Assembly (NCBI GenBank): GCA_016789455.1
Contig: JAEUQU010000001.1
Location: forward strand, 1 to 33,709
DNA: 33,709 nucleotides
DNA from: Candidatus Saccharibacteria bacterium
Lineage (GTDB): Bacteria; Patescibacteriota; Saccharimonadia; Saccharimonadales; Saccharimonadaceae
Direction of reading: 5' to 3'
Translations under genes and position numbers: made by a program
The notes under the pieces: model-generated
Database searches by the model: none
What the model saw: the letters and a program-made list of their open reading frames with translations, nothing else
Told to the model about the DNA's origin: nothing
In this document: positions 14,353 through 22,608 of the stretch, in pieces
Position numbering within the stretch: position 1 is the stretch's first letter
Layout: every line of letters begins with the position of its first letter

Positions 14353-16275
14353 TTATCTCTTAGTAGCCGTGGTTGTAGTGGTAGCAGAAGTAGTCACGTT
14401 CTGCGTCAGCGTCAGCGCGTCCAGCCGCGCGTTGTTTTCGTTACGGTAGATGGTCAGGGTGTGCTGGCCAGCCGTCAATGTAACCGTCGGGCCATTCGCC
14501 CAGGTCCAGCTGGTGGTGGGTGCGGGCAGCTGCCAGTCCTTCTTGGAAGCGGTGTCAAAGGCATAGTAGAAGGAGTTGTTCGAAGTAGTCTGCGCAATGA
14601 CGCGGCCTTTCAGCGTGTAGCTGCCGCTGACCGGTACGGTAATGCGATAGGTAGCACGCCCGCTGCCGGTGCCGCCGGCCTGAGTGATGTATTTACCGCC
14701 CTGGGCATTGGTATCGTTGTAGATGGCCATCGGTGAGGTCATCGTGCCGGATTCCGCCTCAAAGGAGATGACGGCGGCGCTTGGCTGGCGCGTCACTGAT
14801 ATTTGTGCGGTACCAGAGTTGCCCGCAGCATCATACGCCCGCGCGGTGATGGTATAGGTGCCGGCGGTAGCAGGCACGGTCCAGGCCTGCTCGTACGGAG
14901 CGGCCGTGGCTGTACCAATCAACGTATTGTTCACCAGGAATTCCACCTTGCTGACGCCGACGTTATCGCTCGCCGTCGCCTTGATGGTGACCGTACCGCT
15001 GACACTGGCCCCAGCGGCAGGCGCGGTGATAGACACCACTGGCGCCTGGATGTCGGCAGGCGGAGCCACTGTACAAGCGGCCGTCGGATCACCGACGCTA
15101 TTGCCAGTCAGAATGGGAGCAGTACCACTGAAGGTATTGCCGCAGAACTCACCCATGGTGGCGCTATTCTGGGTGCTATTGATGGCCGAGCCAGTCCAAT
15201 CCTTGAAGCTGCTGTTCTTGACGGAGTTGCCTCCCAGGTCATCGTCGGCCGTGTCGGAGCGGAGCTTGACGTTGTAACCCCGGCTGCCTTCGATAATGGT
15301 GTTCTCAACGCGGTTGTTGTGGCCACGGAACTCGATGTTGCTGCCGGCAAAGCTGGCGCTTGGCTCGTCGTTGTACATGCAGACGCTGCCTGTCATGACG
15401 TTGCTGTGGGCGTTTTCTTTGACGTTGAAACACTCAGAACCGAACGTCCTGATGGTGGTGTTGCTGATGACGTTGCCGCTGCTTGAGTCGTTCTCGTACA
15501 TCGGCTGGGAGGTGGATTTGCGGCTGGTGCCCACATAGACGCCTTCGGCATTGTGGTACTTGTACTGGTCAACATCGTTGCCGCCGCCGTACATGCCGCA
15601 CCACTCGATGGTGGAGTTGCTGATGGTGTTGTTGAACGCGTTATTGCGCAGGCGCACACATTCGCCGCCCGAGCCGTGGATGTACATATCGTCGATGCGC
15701 ACACCGGTGATGTCGCGTGAGTCGGATGAGGCGCCGATGTAGACGGCCTTACTGTTCACCGCCCGGCCCTGCACCTCATCCTTGAAGCTGCGGGCCTCGG
15801 CTGGTGTTGCCGGGTATTCCGTGTGGGCAATGTTCTTTTGACCCTCAACCGTAAAGCCCTTCAGCGTGTAGTAGCTGTGGTTGATGTCGATGGCGTGCGC
15901 ACCCGGGCTGGTGACTACCGCCTTGAAACGGCCGGTAATATCCTTGCCGGTCTCTGGACCCTGGATGGTGATTGGCTCGGCGGCCGTGCCAGCGGTCTTG
16001 GTGATGAGCAGTTCGGTATAGTTGCCCTCAGCCAGATTGATAGTGGTGCCTGGCGTGGCGACATCAAGCGCCCTTTGGACAGTCTTGAACGGTTCGGCGG
16101 CACTGGTACCACTGTTAGTATCAAGCCCGGTCGGACTGACGTACAAGGCGGTTGAGACGGCACGCGCCGACATAGCCGCTACCATGAGCCACACAATCGC
16201 AGCCACCACGGCCGCCATCCCAGCGATATGAAGCTGCCCTACCCTTTTATTTTTTACGACGACAACATGACCCAT
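14353..16275 (-). CDS. Secreted right-handed beta-helix protein with Ig-like and CBM6-like domains
   Basis: 640 residues from the ATG at 16275, which has GAGGG at good spacing; a TTG at 16299 lacks this. A signal peptide or anchor (about 1-40, ending A-R-A) is followed by L-Y-V-S-P-T-G and P-F-K-T-V-Q-R-A-L, the usual start of pectate-lyase-like parallel beta-helices, which run to about residue 395. Next come a bacterial Ig-like domain (about 402-490, with S-I-T-A-P-A-A-G and S-K-V-E-F-L-V-N) and a CBM6-like module (about 495-625, with F-E-A-E-S-G-T-M). The C-terminus is Thr-rich. Such proteins bind or cleave polysaccharides outside the cell; no lyase catalytic residues can be assigned by eye. 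Paralogue of the product of 22657-24954. Confidence 0.85.
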   Translation of the reverse strand: MGHVVVVKNKRVGQLHIAGMAAVVAAIVWLMVAAMSARAVSTALYVSPTGLDTNSGTSAAEPFKTVQRALDVATPGTTINLAEGNYTELLITKTAGTAAEPITIQGPETGKDITGRFKAVVTSPGAHAIDINHSYYTLKGFTVEGQKNIAHTEYPATPAEARSFKDEVQGRAVNSKAVYIGASSDSRDITGVRIDDMYIHGSGGECVRLRNNAFNNTISNSTIEWCGMYGGGNDVDQYKYHNAEGVYVGTSRKSTSQPMYENDSSSGNVISNTTIRTFGSECFNVKENAHSNVMTGSVCMYNDEPSASFAGSNIEFRGHNNRVENTIIEGSRGYNVKLRSDTADDDLGGNSVKNSSFKDWTGSAINSTQNSATMGEFCGNTFSGTAPILTGNSVGDPTAACTVAPPADIQAPVVSITAPAAGASVSGTVTIKATASDNVGVSKVEFLVNNTLIGTATAAPYEQAWTVPATAGTYTITARAYDAAGNSGTAQISVTRQPSAAVISFEAESGTMTSPMAIYNDTNAQGGKYITQAGGTGSGRATYRITVPVSGSYTLKGRVIAQTTSNNSFYYAFDTASKKDWQLPAPTTSWTWANGPTVTLTAGQHTLTIYRNENNARLDALTLTQNVTTSATTTTTATKR

Positions 16276-16400
16276 CAGGCCCTCGCTTTCTCTCTCCAAC
16301 TTAAGACTTCAATGAACGTATCTTCATGATGGAATGCGCTGGCCAGAAAGTCAATATTCTAACACTATTCGTTTTGTAGTGGTAATGACACCTTTGTGTT

Positions 16401-17087
16401 TTAGCTTGGAATAAGTCTTGAATATTTGACAATATCTTCGACAAACTTTTCACTGACTTGTTCTGACAAATAACATGATAACTGAGTCGTAAAACCATCG
16501 CCTTCTATTAAATACTTCAGCATAGTAGTGCTTTCGCTTTGCCTTTCATTACGAAAAGTGACCGTGTATTTAACCGCCCTGTTCCCGTTATAGGTAAAGG
16601 ATTCTTTTTGTTTAATATCTGCAATTACTCGATGCGACCGTGCATCAATTTTGCCATTATCGTCATAGTCGGTCTCTTCGTACGATACTTCCATTTCTTT
16701 TATTGACACCTTAGCATTCACTACAGTACATGGAGGGTTGGGGTCTCTCTCTGCTTTTGAAATCGTAACCATTTTATTCGCCTCGTCTGCTGCATCTATT
16801 TTTGTAACAGAGTCGTTGGCGACCCAGTCAGATGGCAGTGCAACTTCTAAAGGTAATGCGGAGCTCTGGTGAGTAGTCCAGCCTTCAGGCGGGCTTTCGG
16901 TCACAACGACACCGTTAGATTTCACATCTTCTATATTTGTCGTTGCCGAGTTGGAGTTGATCGGCCGCTCCTGATTAATCGTATCGGTGCGATGAGGTGC
17001 ATTTTCTCTCGAAAACAACAAACTGATAGCAGTTGCCGCACATACCAGGGTGATGACGACGACTAAGCTATAAACTTTTGTAGACAT
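16401..17087 (-). CDS. Membrane-anchored extracytoplasmic protein, paralogue family A, copy 3
   Basis: 228 residues: N-terminal helix (about 7-24), Asn/Thr-rich linker, then the same outer domain as the genes at 1255 and 2053 (L-P-S-D-W, the Asp-rich loop D-Y-D-D-N-G-K-I-D, F-T-Y-N-G-N-R-A-V-K-Y, and paired cysteines). It starts four bases after the AI-2E-family gene's stop and so belongs to that operon, yet its base composition is clearly more AT-rich than its neighbours. It probably arrived later and now uses the operon's transcription. Function unknown. Confidence 0.78.
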   Translation of the reverse strand: MSTKVYSLVVVITLVCAATAISLLFSRENAPHRTDTINQERPINSNSATTNIEDVKSNGVVVTESPPEGWTTHQSSALPLEVALPSDWVANDSVTKIDAADEANKMVTISKAERDPNPPCTVVNAKVSIKEMEVSYEETDYDDNGKIDARSHRVIADIKQKESFTYNGNRAVKYTVTFRNERQSESTTMLKYLIEGDGFTTQLSCYLSEQVSEKFVEDIVKYSRLIPS

Positions 17088-17091
17088 GTGA

Positions 17092-18219
17092 CTACTTTAT
17101 GTCGTTTGACGGTAGAGATATTTTTTCCACTTTACGGTTATATACACTATAAATATACACCGTCGTCACAATCAGAATCATCACCACCGGCCCGTAGATA
17201 ACTCCCGCCGCCCCAAACAGCGCCAATCCAGAGAATACGCCAAGCAGCAAGAGGGCATCATTCAGCGCCGCATCCTTCGGCACCAACCGCGGCCGCAGCA
17301 GATTGTCGATGAACGAGACCACCAGGAAATGGAAGATGAGCAGGAATATACCCTGCCAGATCTGCCCCGTCAGCAACAGCACGATGGCCAGCGGAATCGT
17401 CACGATGCCGGCGCCAAGCGGGATGAAGCTTAGGAAGGTCAGCAGTACGAAGAAGAACCAGAAATAATCGATGCCGACGATCCATAGGCTGAGCGCGCTG
17501 GCAAACCCCTGCGCCAGCGCCACCACGAACTGCCCCTTCACCATGGCGGTGGTCATGTGGCCGGCGCGGGTCAGGTAGAGATTATTGAGCTTGTCATCGT
17601 AAGGACTGAGGTTCTTGATGGTTGCGATCAGCCTGTCCTGATGGCGCAACATACCGATGATCAGAAAAACCGCGAGGATGGTCGTACTGATCAAATCGAC
17701 GGCCGCCGAACCCGCCCGCTGCAGACTGCCCGTCAGAAAACTTAACGCCCCAAGCGCGATGTTCTTAAACGTATTGTTGACCTGCGCCCGGTCTATCTGC
17801 AACGACTCGCCGCCTGGCAGTCCGCGCAGCGCGTCGTTGGTGCGCTCGAGCGTATCATCGAAAGCACGCTGGATATCCGCCGAGCCGAACTTGACGTTGC
17901 TGCTGCTGACATTCGAGACCAAAGCGGTCGCCTCGTGGATGGTCACCGATGCCACGATGGCAATCGGCAACATTACCGACAGCACAATGGTGAGCAGCGT
18001 ACCGGTGATGGCAATGCCTGCCCGCTTGGTCAGGCGCAGCAGGCTTTTGTACACCGGGTTATAAATATAGGCAATCAGCGCCGAGAACATTACGGCACCC
18101 AGGTACGGAGAGATGAAGAACAGACCGCCAGCCAGGGCGATAAGCAGGGCGATACGGATGCTCCATGGCACGGTAATTATCCCGGCAGTCAGTGGATGTG
18201 TTGTTTTCTTCTCGGACAT
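17092..18219 (-). CDS. AI-2E family transporter-like membrane protein
   Basis: 375 residues from the ATG at 18219 (AAGGA five bases upstream); the frame reaches 18246, which has no binding site. About eight membrane helices. Family features: an N-terminal helix pair, a soluble central part with many polar residues (about 100-160), the later F-F-V-L-L-T-F-L-S-F-I-P-L-G-A-G-I, and D-N-L-L-R-P-R-L-V. The family (UPF0118) includes the proposed autoinducer-2 exporter TqsA and Na+/H+ antiporters, so the substrate is open. Starts 20 bases after the preceding stop, within a four-gene operon. Confidence 0.9.
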   Translation of the reverse strand: MSEKKTTHPLTAGIITVPWSIRIALLIALAGGLFFISPYLGAVMFSALIAYIYNPVYKSLLRLTKRAGIAITGTLLTIVLSVMLPIAIVASVTIHEATALVSNVSSSNVKFGSADIQRAFDDTLERTNDALRGLPGGESLQIDRAQVNNTFKNIALGALSFLTGSLQRAGSAAVDLISTTILAVFLIIGMLRHQDRLIATIKNLSPYDDKLNNLYLTRAGHMTTAMVKGQFVVALAQGFASALSLWIVGIDYFWFFFVLLTFLSFIPLGAGIVTIPLAIVLLLTGQIWQGIFLLIFHFLVVSFIDNLLRPRLVPKDAALNDALLLLGVFSGLALFGAAGVIYGPVVMILIVTTVYIYSVYNRKVEKISLPSNDIK

Positions 18220-18239
18220 ACGGTTCCTTCGCCCTGAAA

Positions 18240-19892
18240 TTACCACTGTTCCCAGAAGAATGGCAAGCGTGAGCGTATTTGCAGGTCACAACGTAGGGTC
18301 AGATGGAGGTTGGTGATATCGGTTGGATTAGCCTGAAAAGCAGATGGGGGAGAGTGCGCCGTTGACAACGAATATTCGCCCTTGCAAGCTGCCTCCTTGT
18401 TATCACGCAGTTTGAAATCAAAGTCTTTCTTCTGGGTAGTCAGTTTATAAGGCGTTTGTTTCGCTTTAGTCTGCAGCGCCGTATAGTCTATGTACATCGA
18501 GCTTACGCCCGGCACATCCTGCAACTCCGGAACGGTCATCAGGCCGCTATGGAGGTTATTCACGGTAGTTACCATCTCTCGCTCATCGCGCACTGAAATG
18601 TTTCTTACCGCCAGGTGGTTAAAGCACGGCACAGTGCCGTCATCGGGCCGGGTCGCATCTTTTGGACAGCCGTTGCCGCGCAGCACTTGGTTGACGCCTG
18701 GCACCCGTTGCCATTTGCTTTGGACTTGCAAGAAGGCAACCTCCAAAGAGGTCAGTTCCTTGTCCTGCCTGCCATTGGATGAAGCCACGTACACCACCAT
18801 GGCGACCGCCGCAACCAAGGCAAGCAGCAGCAAGGCCACGCCCCAGCGGAATAGGCGCGTACGATAGAAGCTTGGGGGTGGCAGGAGTTTCTTGAGCGTG
18901 GCGCGCGGCAGGATGTCTTTTGTCGCAACCGTCCGCACAGCCGTGACTGCGTACCTGGCGGCCCGGTTTTTACTGGCATTCTGCGAACGGGACGCAATGG
19001 CGGCACCCAACGCCCAAAGTATCGCGGCGGCGGCCAGCAGCGCAAACAGTACCAAGGCAATTGTGTTCAACAATGAAGGAAAGACTGAATAGCCGCACGC
19101 CATCGCACTATCGCGGACAGCAGCACACCCAACAGACATCAGAACGTACTGACCAACAAGCATCAGCGATCCACCCGCCAGCGCAAAGGCATAGAGCCAA
19201 CGAGGGCCAGAATGACGCGAGAACACAGACCGCAGCGACGCGAACCGCCGTAGCAGTCGCTGCAGCCCTGCGAGCAGCAGCAAGAAACCAGATGCGGCCG
19301 CGAGCAGAATTAACACTGGCAACAGCAATGGCGTCCAAGTATTAAGAAACGATTCGAGTGGACTGCATGCGGTGACACCTACGGCGGCTGTTGTGTTGGC
19401 GCATTGCTTCACCGTAAAGAAGAAGGGCGTATTGTACCACGCATACACCACGCCCACACACAGCATCGCGACAGCGAGCACACGCGCCACGAACTGTGTA
19501 TTGATCGGCGCCGGGGGCGCTACTGTCCGCATCGCCTGCGAGCCCGTCCGGCCCCTCCTGAATTTCAGCACCGCCATGCCAATCAGTAGTATCAGCACGA
19601 CCGTCGCAATCTGATTTGCCAGACTGAAGACCAGTATCAGCATAAATTGCAGTGGAGCACGCAAAGCCCCGTCAATAGTGCCGAACTCCCGCCCATTCAT
19701 CACAAGCAGCCATACACAGGCGGCAAACAACAAGTGAAAGAGATGCACTGACCAATGATGCAGCCGGTTTGCGACACTCCCCGTGCCGGTGCGCAGCCGA
19801 TATGCTGCTACGGCAATCACCAATAACCCGATGCACGCCACCATCGCTATGAATAAGCTCGGCACCGCCGGCGCAACCTCGAACTCACTCAT
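18240..19892 (-). CDS. Large multi-helix membrane protein with C-terminal outer domain
   Basis: 550 residues. Membrane helices are visible at about 10-30, 46-66, 78-108, 133-153, 188-215, 234-256, 272-298 and 350-372, followed by a soluble domain (375-550) with several cysteines that would lie outside if the helix count is eight and the N-terminus is outside. No known family recognised. The start overlaps the stop of the upstream gene (ATGA), and it is followed by the AI-2E-family gene. The paired membrane genes suggest a joint envelope function. Confidence 0.78.
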   Translation of the reverse strand: MSEFEVAPAVPSLFIAMVACIGLLVIAVAAYRLRTGTGSVANRLHHWSVHLFHLLFAACVWLLVMNGREFGTIDGALRAPLQFMLILVFSLANQIATVVLILLIGMAVLKFRRGRTGSQAMRTVAPPAPINTQFVARVLAVAMLCVGVVYAWYNTPFFFTVKQCANTTAAVGVTACSPLESFLNTWTPLLLPVLILLAAASGFLLLLAGLQRLLRRFASLRSVFSRHSGPRWLYAFALAGGSLMLVGQYVLMSVGCAAVRDSAMACGYSVFPSLLNTIALVLFALLAAAAILWALGAAIASRSQNASKNRAARYAVTAVRTVATKDILPRATLKKLLPPPSFYRTRLFRWGVALLLLALVAAVAMVVYVASSNGRQDKELTSLEVAFLQVQSKWQRVPGVNQVLRGNGCPKDATRPDDGTVPCFNHLAVRNISVRDEREMVTTVNNLHSGLMTVPELQDVPGVSSMYIDYTALQTKAKQTPYKLTTQKKDFDFKLRDNKEAACKGEYSLSTAHSPPSAFQANPTDITNLHLTLRCDLQIRSRLPFFWEQW

Positions 19893-20689
19893 CGCTTCCC
19901 ACCTTCAGTAGTGTCGGATGCTTTATTAGCAGACGTACGCAGGAACGAGACAAGCAACAGCGCGATCACCGTCGCGACATACCAAGGTACAGCATTCTGC
20001 AGCGTCACATTCTCATTATCGACGATTATCTTAGTACAGGCAGCCCGCTGCTCCTCCTTGGTCAGGACGACATATTTAGGGTTGGGAACCATATGCATCG
20101 CCCCCTTGATGTCATACCGCTTCCCTTCAAAGTACGCCGATATGGTGAACTGTTCGGTTTTCGTGGGCAAGTATGTGGGACGGCCCGGTCCGGACTCTTG
20201 CTTCAGGCTGGCAAGCTTGATAGGGGTGTGCACTAAGTCGTGAATCATTCTGCCATGGTCATTGAACTGAGCAAAGACGCTGCTGCTATCCGCCATAGCG
20301 TCTGAACTACGGTCACTCTTGAACCTGCCGACTTCATACAGATCGAATACATGATCCCGGCTGAGCTGCGGCGCTTCCTTCCCCAGATTCGTCGGCACCA
20401 TTTCGGCGGTGGGCGGCAGTACTTTGTCGCCATCCACGGTACGATCTGCCCGGTATTGCCGTATCGCCACATAAACATCCTGCTTGTTGTCGTAGGTGCC
20501 GAAATAGAGCATGTCTCCCCATGGCTTGACAAGCATCTTATCTGCAAGCGGGTTGTCCTCAATTACCAGCTTGGTGACGTACCAGGCGGGATTGTGCGTA
20601 GAGCACGCCTGCACGACAGGCGCCGAAATCAACAGTGCCTGCAGGGCGGCCACCACCAGTCCCTGCACGATGATGTTTGTTTTTCTCAT
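19889..20689 (-). CDS. Exported membrane-anchored protein, partner of the 550-residue protein
   Basis: 266 residues with an N-terminal signal peptide (M-R-K-T-N, hydrophobic core, P-V-V-Q-A-C) and a C-terminal membrane helix (about 233-250) ending in a basic tail: a type I topology with most of the protein outside. The V-Q-A-C end of the signal could be a weak lipobox or a signal peptidase I site. The outer part has a Tyr/Asp-rich early region (W-G-D-M-L-Y-F-G-T-Y-D-N) and no recognised family. A TATACT box (20700-20705) lies only ten bases before the ATG, so the operon mRNA may be nearly leaderless. Translationally coupled to the next gene. Confidence 0.75.
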   Translation of the reverse strand: MRKTNIIVQGLVVAALQALLISAPVVQACSTHNPAWYVTKLVIEDNPLADKMLVKPWGDMLYFGTYDNKQDVYVAIRQYRADRTVDGDKVLPPTAEMVPTNLGKEAPQLSRDHVFDLYEVGRFKSDRSSDAMADSSSVFAQFNDHGRMIHDLVHTPIKLASLKQESGPGRPTYLPTKTEQFTISAYFEGKRYDIKGAMHMVPNPKYVVLTKEEQRAACTKIIVDNENVTLQNAVPWYVATVIALLLVSFLRTSANKASDTTEGGKR

Positions 20690-20727
20690 TGTTGCCTATA
20701 GTATAGCAGACAACGCTCCGGCCTTGG

Positions 20728-21450
20728 TCAGATGAATTTCCGCTGTCGGGTCTTTGCTAGGAATCCCTGGTGCTGCGTATACTCGCGCTCGTGGAGCAGG
20801 AAGGGGTAGGCTTGTAACTTCCGGCTATACGTAAAGTTGTCGTCGTTGGCACCCAGTACTGTCTTGAGCGGTATGGTGGCGTCAACGGCATAGATGTACC
20901 GCTCAGCCTCCTTGTTTTGCTGCTGATTTAGCAGGCCGCCGATGATTACCTCTACTTCATCGATTGCATCTGGACTTGCCGCGTACTGTTCATTAAATTC
21001 AAGTGAAACCCCAACCCCCACATTACCAATCAACGAAGCCCCCGCAATCCCCGGCTTCATCAACACGATGTCCCGCCGCCCAGTCAGATTAATCACCCGC
21101 CTCACCCCCGCCTCCACATTCGCCACAATCGGCACCATCCCCACCTCACACGACGTCGTGTGCAGATCCAGCACATACTCCGCCTCGCGCACGATGGGCA
21201 GCAGCTCCGCCGCCAACCGCTCCTCATGGTTGCCGCTTGGATTGCCCGGAAAACTTCGGTTCATATCGGCATCGATACAGCGCTTTCCCGCTGCGATCGC
21301 CTCTTCGTTCGCTAATATGATCGTCAGGCCGGGATAGTCAGCCAATCGATGTTCATAATACTTAAATACCCGCCGGCCGATGTGCTCATTGCCGTGCTGA
21401 CAGCCGATAATGGCAACTCTAGTCGGTTTGTGTGATGATTTAATCCTCAT
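20728..21450 (-). CDS. M14-family amide hydrolase (succinylglutamate desuccinylase/aspartoacylase type)
   Basis: 240 residues from the ATG at 21450 (AAGGA six bases upstream); the frame reaches 21516, but the extra 22 residues do not fit the family start. Zinc ligands and catalytic residues of the AstE/AspA group are visible: G-C-Q-H-G-N-E (His19, Glu22), D-M-N-R-S-F-P-G (Asn64, Arg65), L-D-L-H-T (His97) and S-L-E-F-N (Glu151). These cytoplasmic enzymes cleave an acyl group from an N-acyl amino acid. The acyl and amino parts here are unknown. It follows the GNAT gene in one unit, which suggests linked acylation and deacylation of one compound. The unit lies under the tryptophan-type leader at 22177-22637. 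Confidence 0.85.
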   Translation of the reverse strand: MRIKSSHKPTRVAIIGCQHGNEHIGRRVFKYYEHRLADYPGLTIILANEEAIAAGKRCIDADMNRSFPGNPSGNHEERLAAELLPIVREAEYVLDLHTTSCEVGMVPIVANVEAGVRRVINLTGRRDIVLMKPGIAGASLIGNVGVGVSLEFNEQYAASPDAIDEVEVIIGGLLNQQQNKEAERYIYAVDATIPLKTVLGANDDNFTYSRKLQAYPFLLHEREYTQHQGFLAKTRQRKFI

Positions 21451-21516
21451 TTCATTTCCTTTCGTTACAGTGTTCGTAGATGGAGGGACTGGCATAGATT
21501 CCAGCCCCTCCATCAC

Positions 21517-22116
21517 CTACGCGGGCGGCAGCAGTGCCCCAACCACAATGACGGCATCGCCATCAGCGAAGCTGCAGAGCCCATCCCACCAGGCGCTCAG
21601 CTCCGCATCGGGGTGCTGTGGCCGTTCGCCGTAAAGCGGGCCGCCGTAGCAGCCGCGCGTCACCGGGAAGACCCCGCCAAGATGCGTAGCTGCCTGCTGG
21701 CCTACCCGCAGGAGTTCACTGCCGCAAGGCCCGTTCTCCCGGTTTGGATAGGCCGGTTCACAGGCTGCCATGCCTGCCGTGTACATCCGCAGTGATTGTG
21801 TACGGTACGCCAGGTAGCGCACCCGTGGCAATGCTTGCTGAGCCGCCTGAATGGCCGCCAGTACATTGCGCCGCCGCTGATAGCCGCGTCGCAGGATGAT
21901 CCCGGAGAGGTACAATATATCCCCTGCCTCCCCGATGACATCAAAGATGACAAAGCCGGCAGTGGCGCCATCTGCCACAAAACTGTAGACCAGCTGGCCA
22001 TCGGCCAGGTGGCTGGCTACGTCCTGCTCCAGCTCGGGCGTTACCGGCCGGGCAAAGCCCTCAGCCGCGATCGCCACGGCGTCACGCATAGCGGGATGAG
22101 TCCTGACAAGGTGCAT
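21517..22116 (-). CDS. GNAT-like N-acyltransferase
   Basis: 199 residues, soluble. The fold reads as GNAT: V-Y-S-F-V-A-D-G-A-T-A-G-F-V-I-F-D-V-I in strands 2-4, then L-Y-L-S-G-I-I-L-R-R-G-Y-Q-R-R-R, a variant of the acyl-CoA pyrophosphate loop (usually Q/R-x-x-G-x-G/A), and a helix. The C-terminal half has several cysteines and a W-W-D-G segment. GGAGG stands six bases before the ATG. It is the first full gene after the Trp T-box and leader-peptide attenuator, and is followed by the M14 acylase. The substrate is unknown; given the regulation, an amino acid or peptide acceptor is a fair guess. Without the leader I would have called it a generic acetyltransferase. Confidence 0.68.
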   Translation of the reverse strand: MHLVRTHPAMRDAVAIAAEGFARPVTPELEQDVASHLADGQLVYSFVADGATAGFVIFDVIGEAGDILYLSGIILRRGYQRRRNVLAAIQAAQQALPRVRYLAYRTQSLRMYTAGMAACEPAYPNRENGPCGSELLRVGQQAATHLGGVFPVTRGCYGGPLYGERPQHPDAELSAWWDGLCSFADGDAVIVVGALLPPA

Positions 22117-22176
22117 CGTCTGCCTCCATCGTAGGGTTTTTGGCTGTCGAGACGGGCATGCTTACCCGCCTCTTCC

Positions 22177-22240
22177 AAACAAAACGCCCCGCGTGGACGG
22201 GGCGCTGTCTGCCGAAAAATCAGACATCACAAAACCGTCC
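22177..22240 (-). terminator. Leader-peptide attenuator terminator with competing antiterminator
   Basis: On the minus strand, CGCCCCG (22204-22198) pairs with CGGGGCG (22191-22185) over a six-base loop, followed by TTTTGTTT (22184-22177): a strong intrinsic terminator 60 bases before the GNAT start. The bases just after the leader stop, GGACGG (22240-22235), are complementary to CCGTCC (22200-22195), which includes part of the terminator's 5' arm. The two pairings exclude each other. A further hairpin, TGTCTG/CAGACA (22226-22206), would sit within the antiterminator. This is the layout of ribosome-mediated attenuation. Confidence 0.75.
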
Positions 22241-22314
22241 TACGGAGAGGCGCGCCAGTGCCACCAGAAGGCGGCAATGTGATTGGTGATGTAGTTGGTA
22301 TGTGATGAATGCAT
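22240..22314 (-). CDS. Tryptophan-rich leader peptide (24 residues)
   Basis: ATG (22314-22312) with AAGGA (22325-22321) six bases upstream, ending at TAG (22242-22240). The peptide's C-terminal part reads A-A-F-W-W-H-W-R-A-S-P. Three Trp codons in four are placed just before the stop and upstream of an alternative-hairpin terminator, as in trp operon leader peptides. A ribosome finishing at the stop would cover GGACGG and let the terminator form; one stalled at the Trp codons would leave it free for antitermination. It lies after the T-box terminator, so two tryptophan checks act in series. I know of no exact match for the peptide. Confidence 0.75.
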   Translation of the reverse strand: MHSSHTNYITNHIAAFWWHWRASP

Positions 22315-22344
22315 GTCTATTCCTTGCTGCATATCGGCTAAATT

Positions 22345-22402
22345 GAAAAGCCCTTGCAGATATTCACAGCCGGCCAAAGCCGAACTTTCAATATCTGCAA
22401 GG
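22345..22402 (-). terminator. T-box terminator hairpin
   Basis: A perfect 13-bp stem, CCTTGCAGATATT (22402-22390) with AATATCTGCAAGG (22364-22352), 25-base loop, then GCTTTTC. The 5' arm shares CCTTGC with the T-box antiterminator, so only one can form. The T run is short, so termination may be leaky. Confidence 0.75.
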
Positions 22403-22603
22403 ACCTTTACGGTGGTGCCACCTTGCTTCGCCGCGCCATCACTGCCGCGACCTTGGTGCCAGCAAAAACTGGCTGAAGCATGATGACGGACTTCTGCCGG
22501 AGCCCGCTACTTTCGCGCCACACCCCGTCTTGCGTGAGGGTGGCGCGATGGTTCACGGGTCAGCTCGCAGGGACCATATTCCCTGCTCAAACGCTTTTGA
22601 TGG
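22345..22603 (-). promoter_or_regulatory. T-box riboswitch, predicted tRNA-Trp specific, ultrashort Stem I type
   Basis: Read on the minus strand from the promoter. (1) A short hairpin GCAGGGA/TCCCTGC (22586-22567) has the loop ATATGG, with the Trp codon TGG at 22576-22574 as specifier. (2) A Stem II follows, CGCGCCAC/GTGGCGCG (22547-22514), flanked by GAA (22554-22552) and AGTA (22511-22508), the S-turn pair known from actinobacterial ultrashort T-boxes. (3) A short hairpin GCCAG/CTGGC resembles Stem III. (4) The antiterminator is GCAAGG, the seven-base bulge TGGCACC, ACC, loop, GGT, CCTTGC (22426-22397), matching the canonical UGGNACC bulge. TGGC implies a tRNA with discriminator G73, as in bacterial tRNA-Trp. 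(5) CCTTGC is also the 5' arm of a 13-bp terminator. Uncharged tRNA-Trp should favour read-through. Confidence 0.85.
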
Positions 22604-22608
22604 TGTTC

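Noticed and set aside
22352-22402. 13-bp perfect inverted repeat first taken as a simple terminator or mobile-element end
   Set aside because: The T-box antiterminator overlaps its 5' arm, so it is part of a riboswitch; there is no transposase or target duplication.
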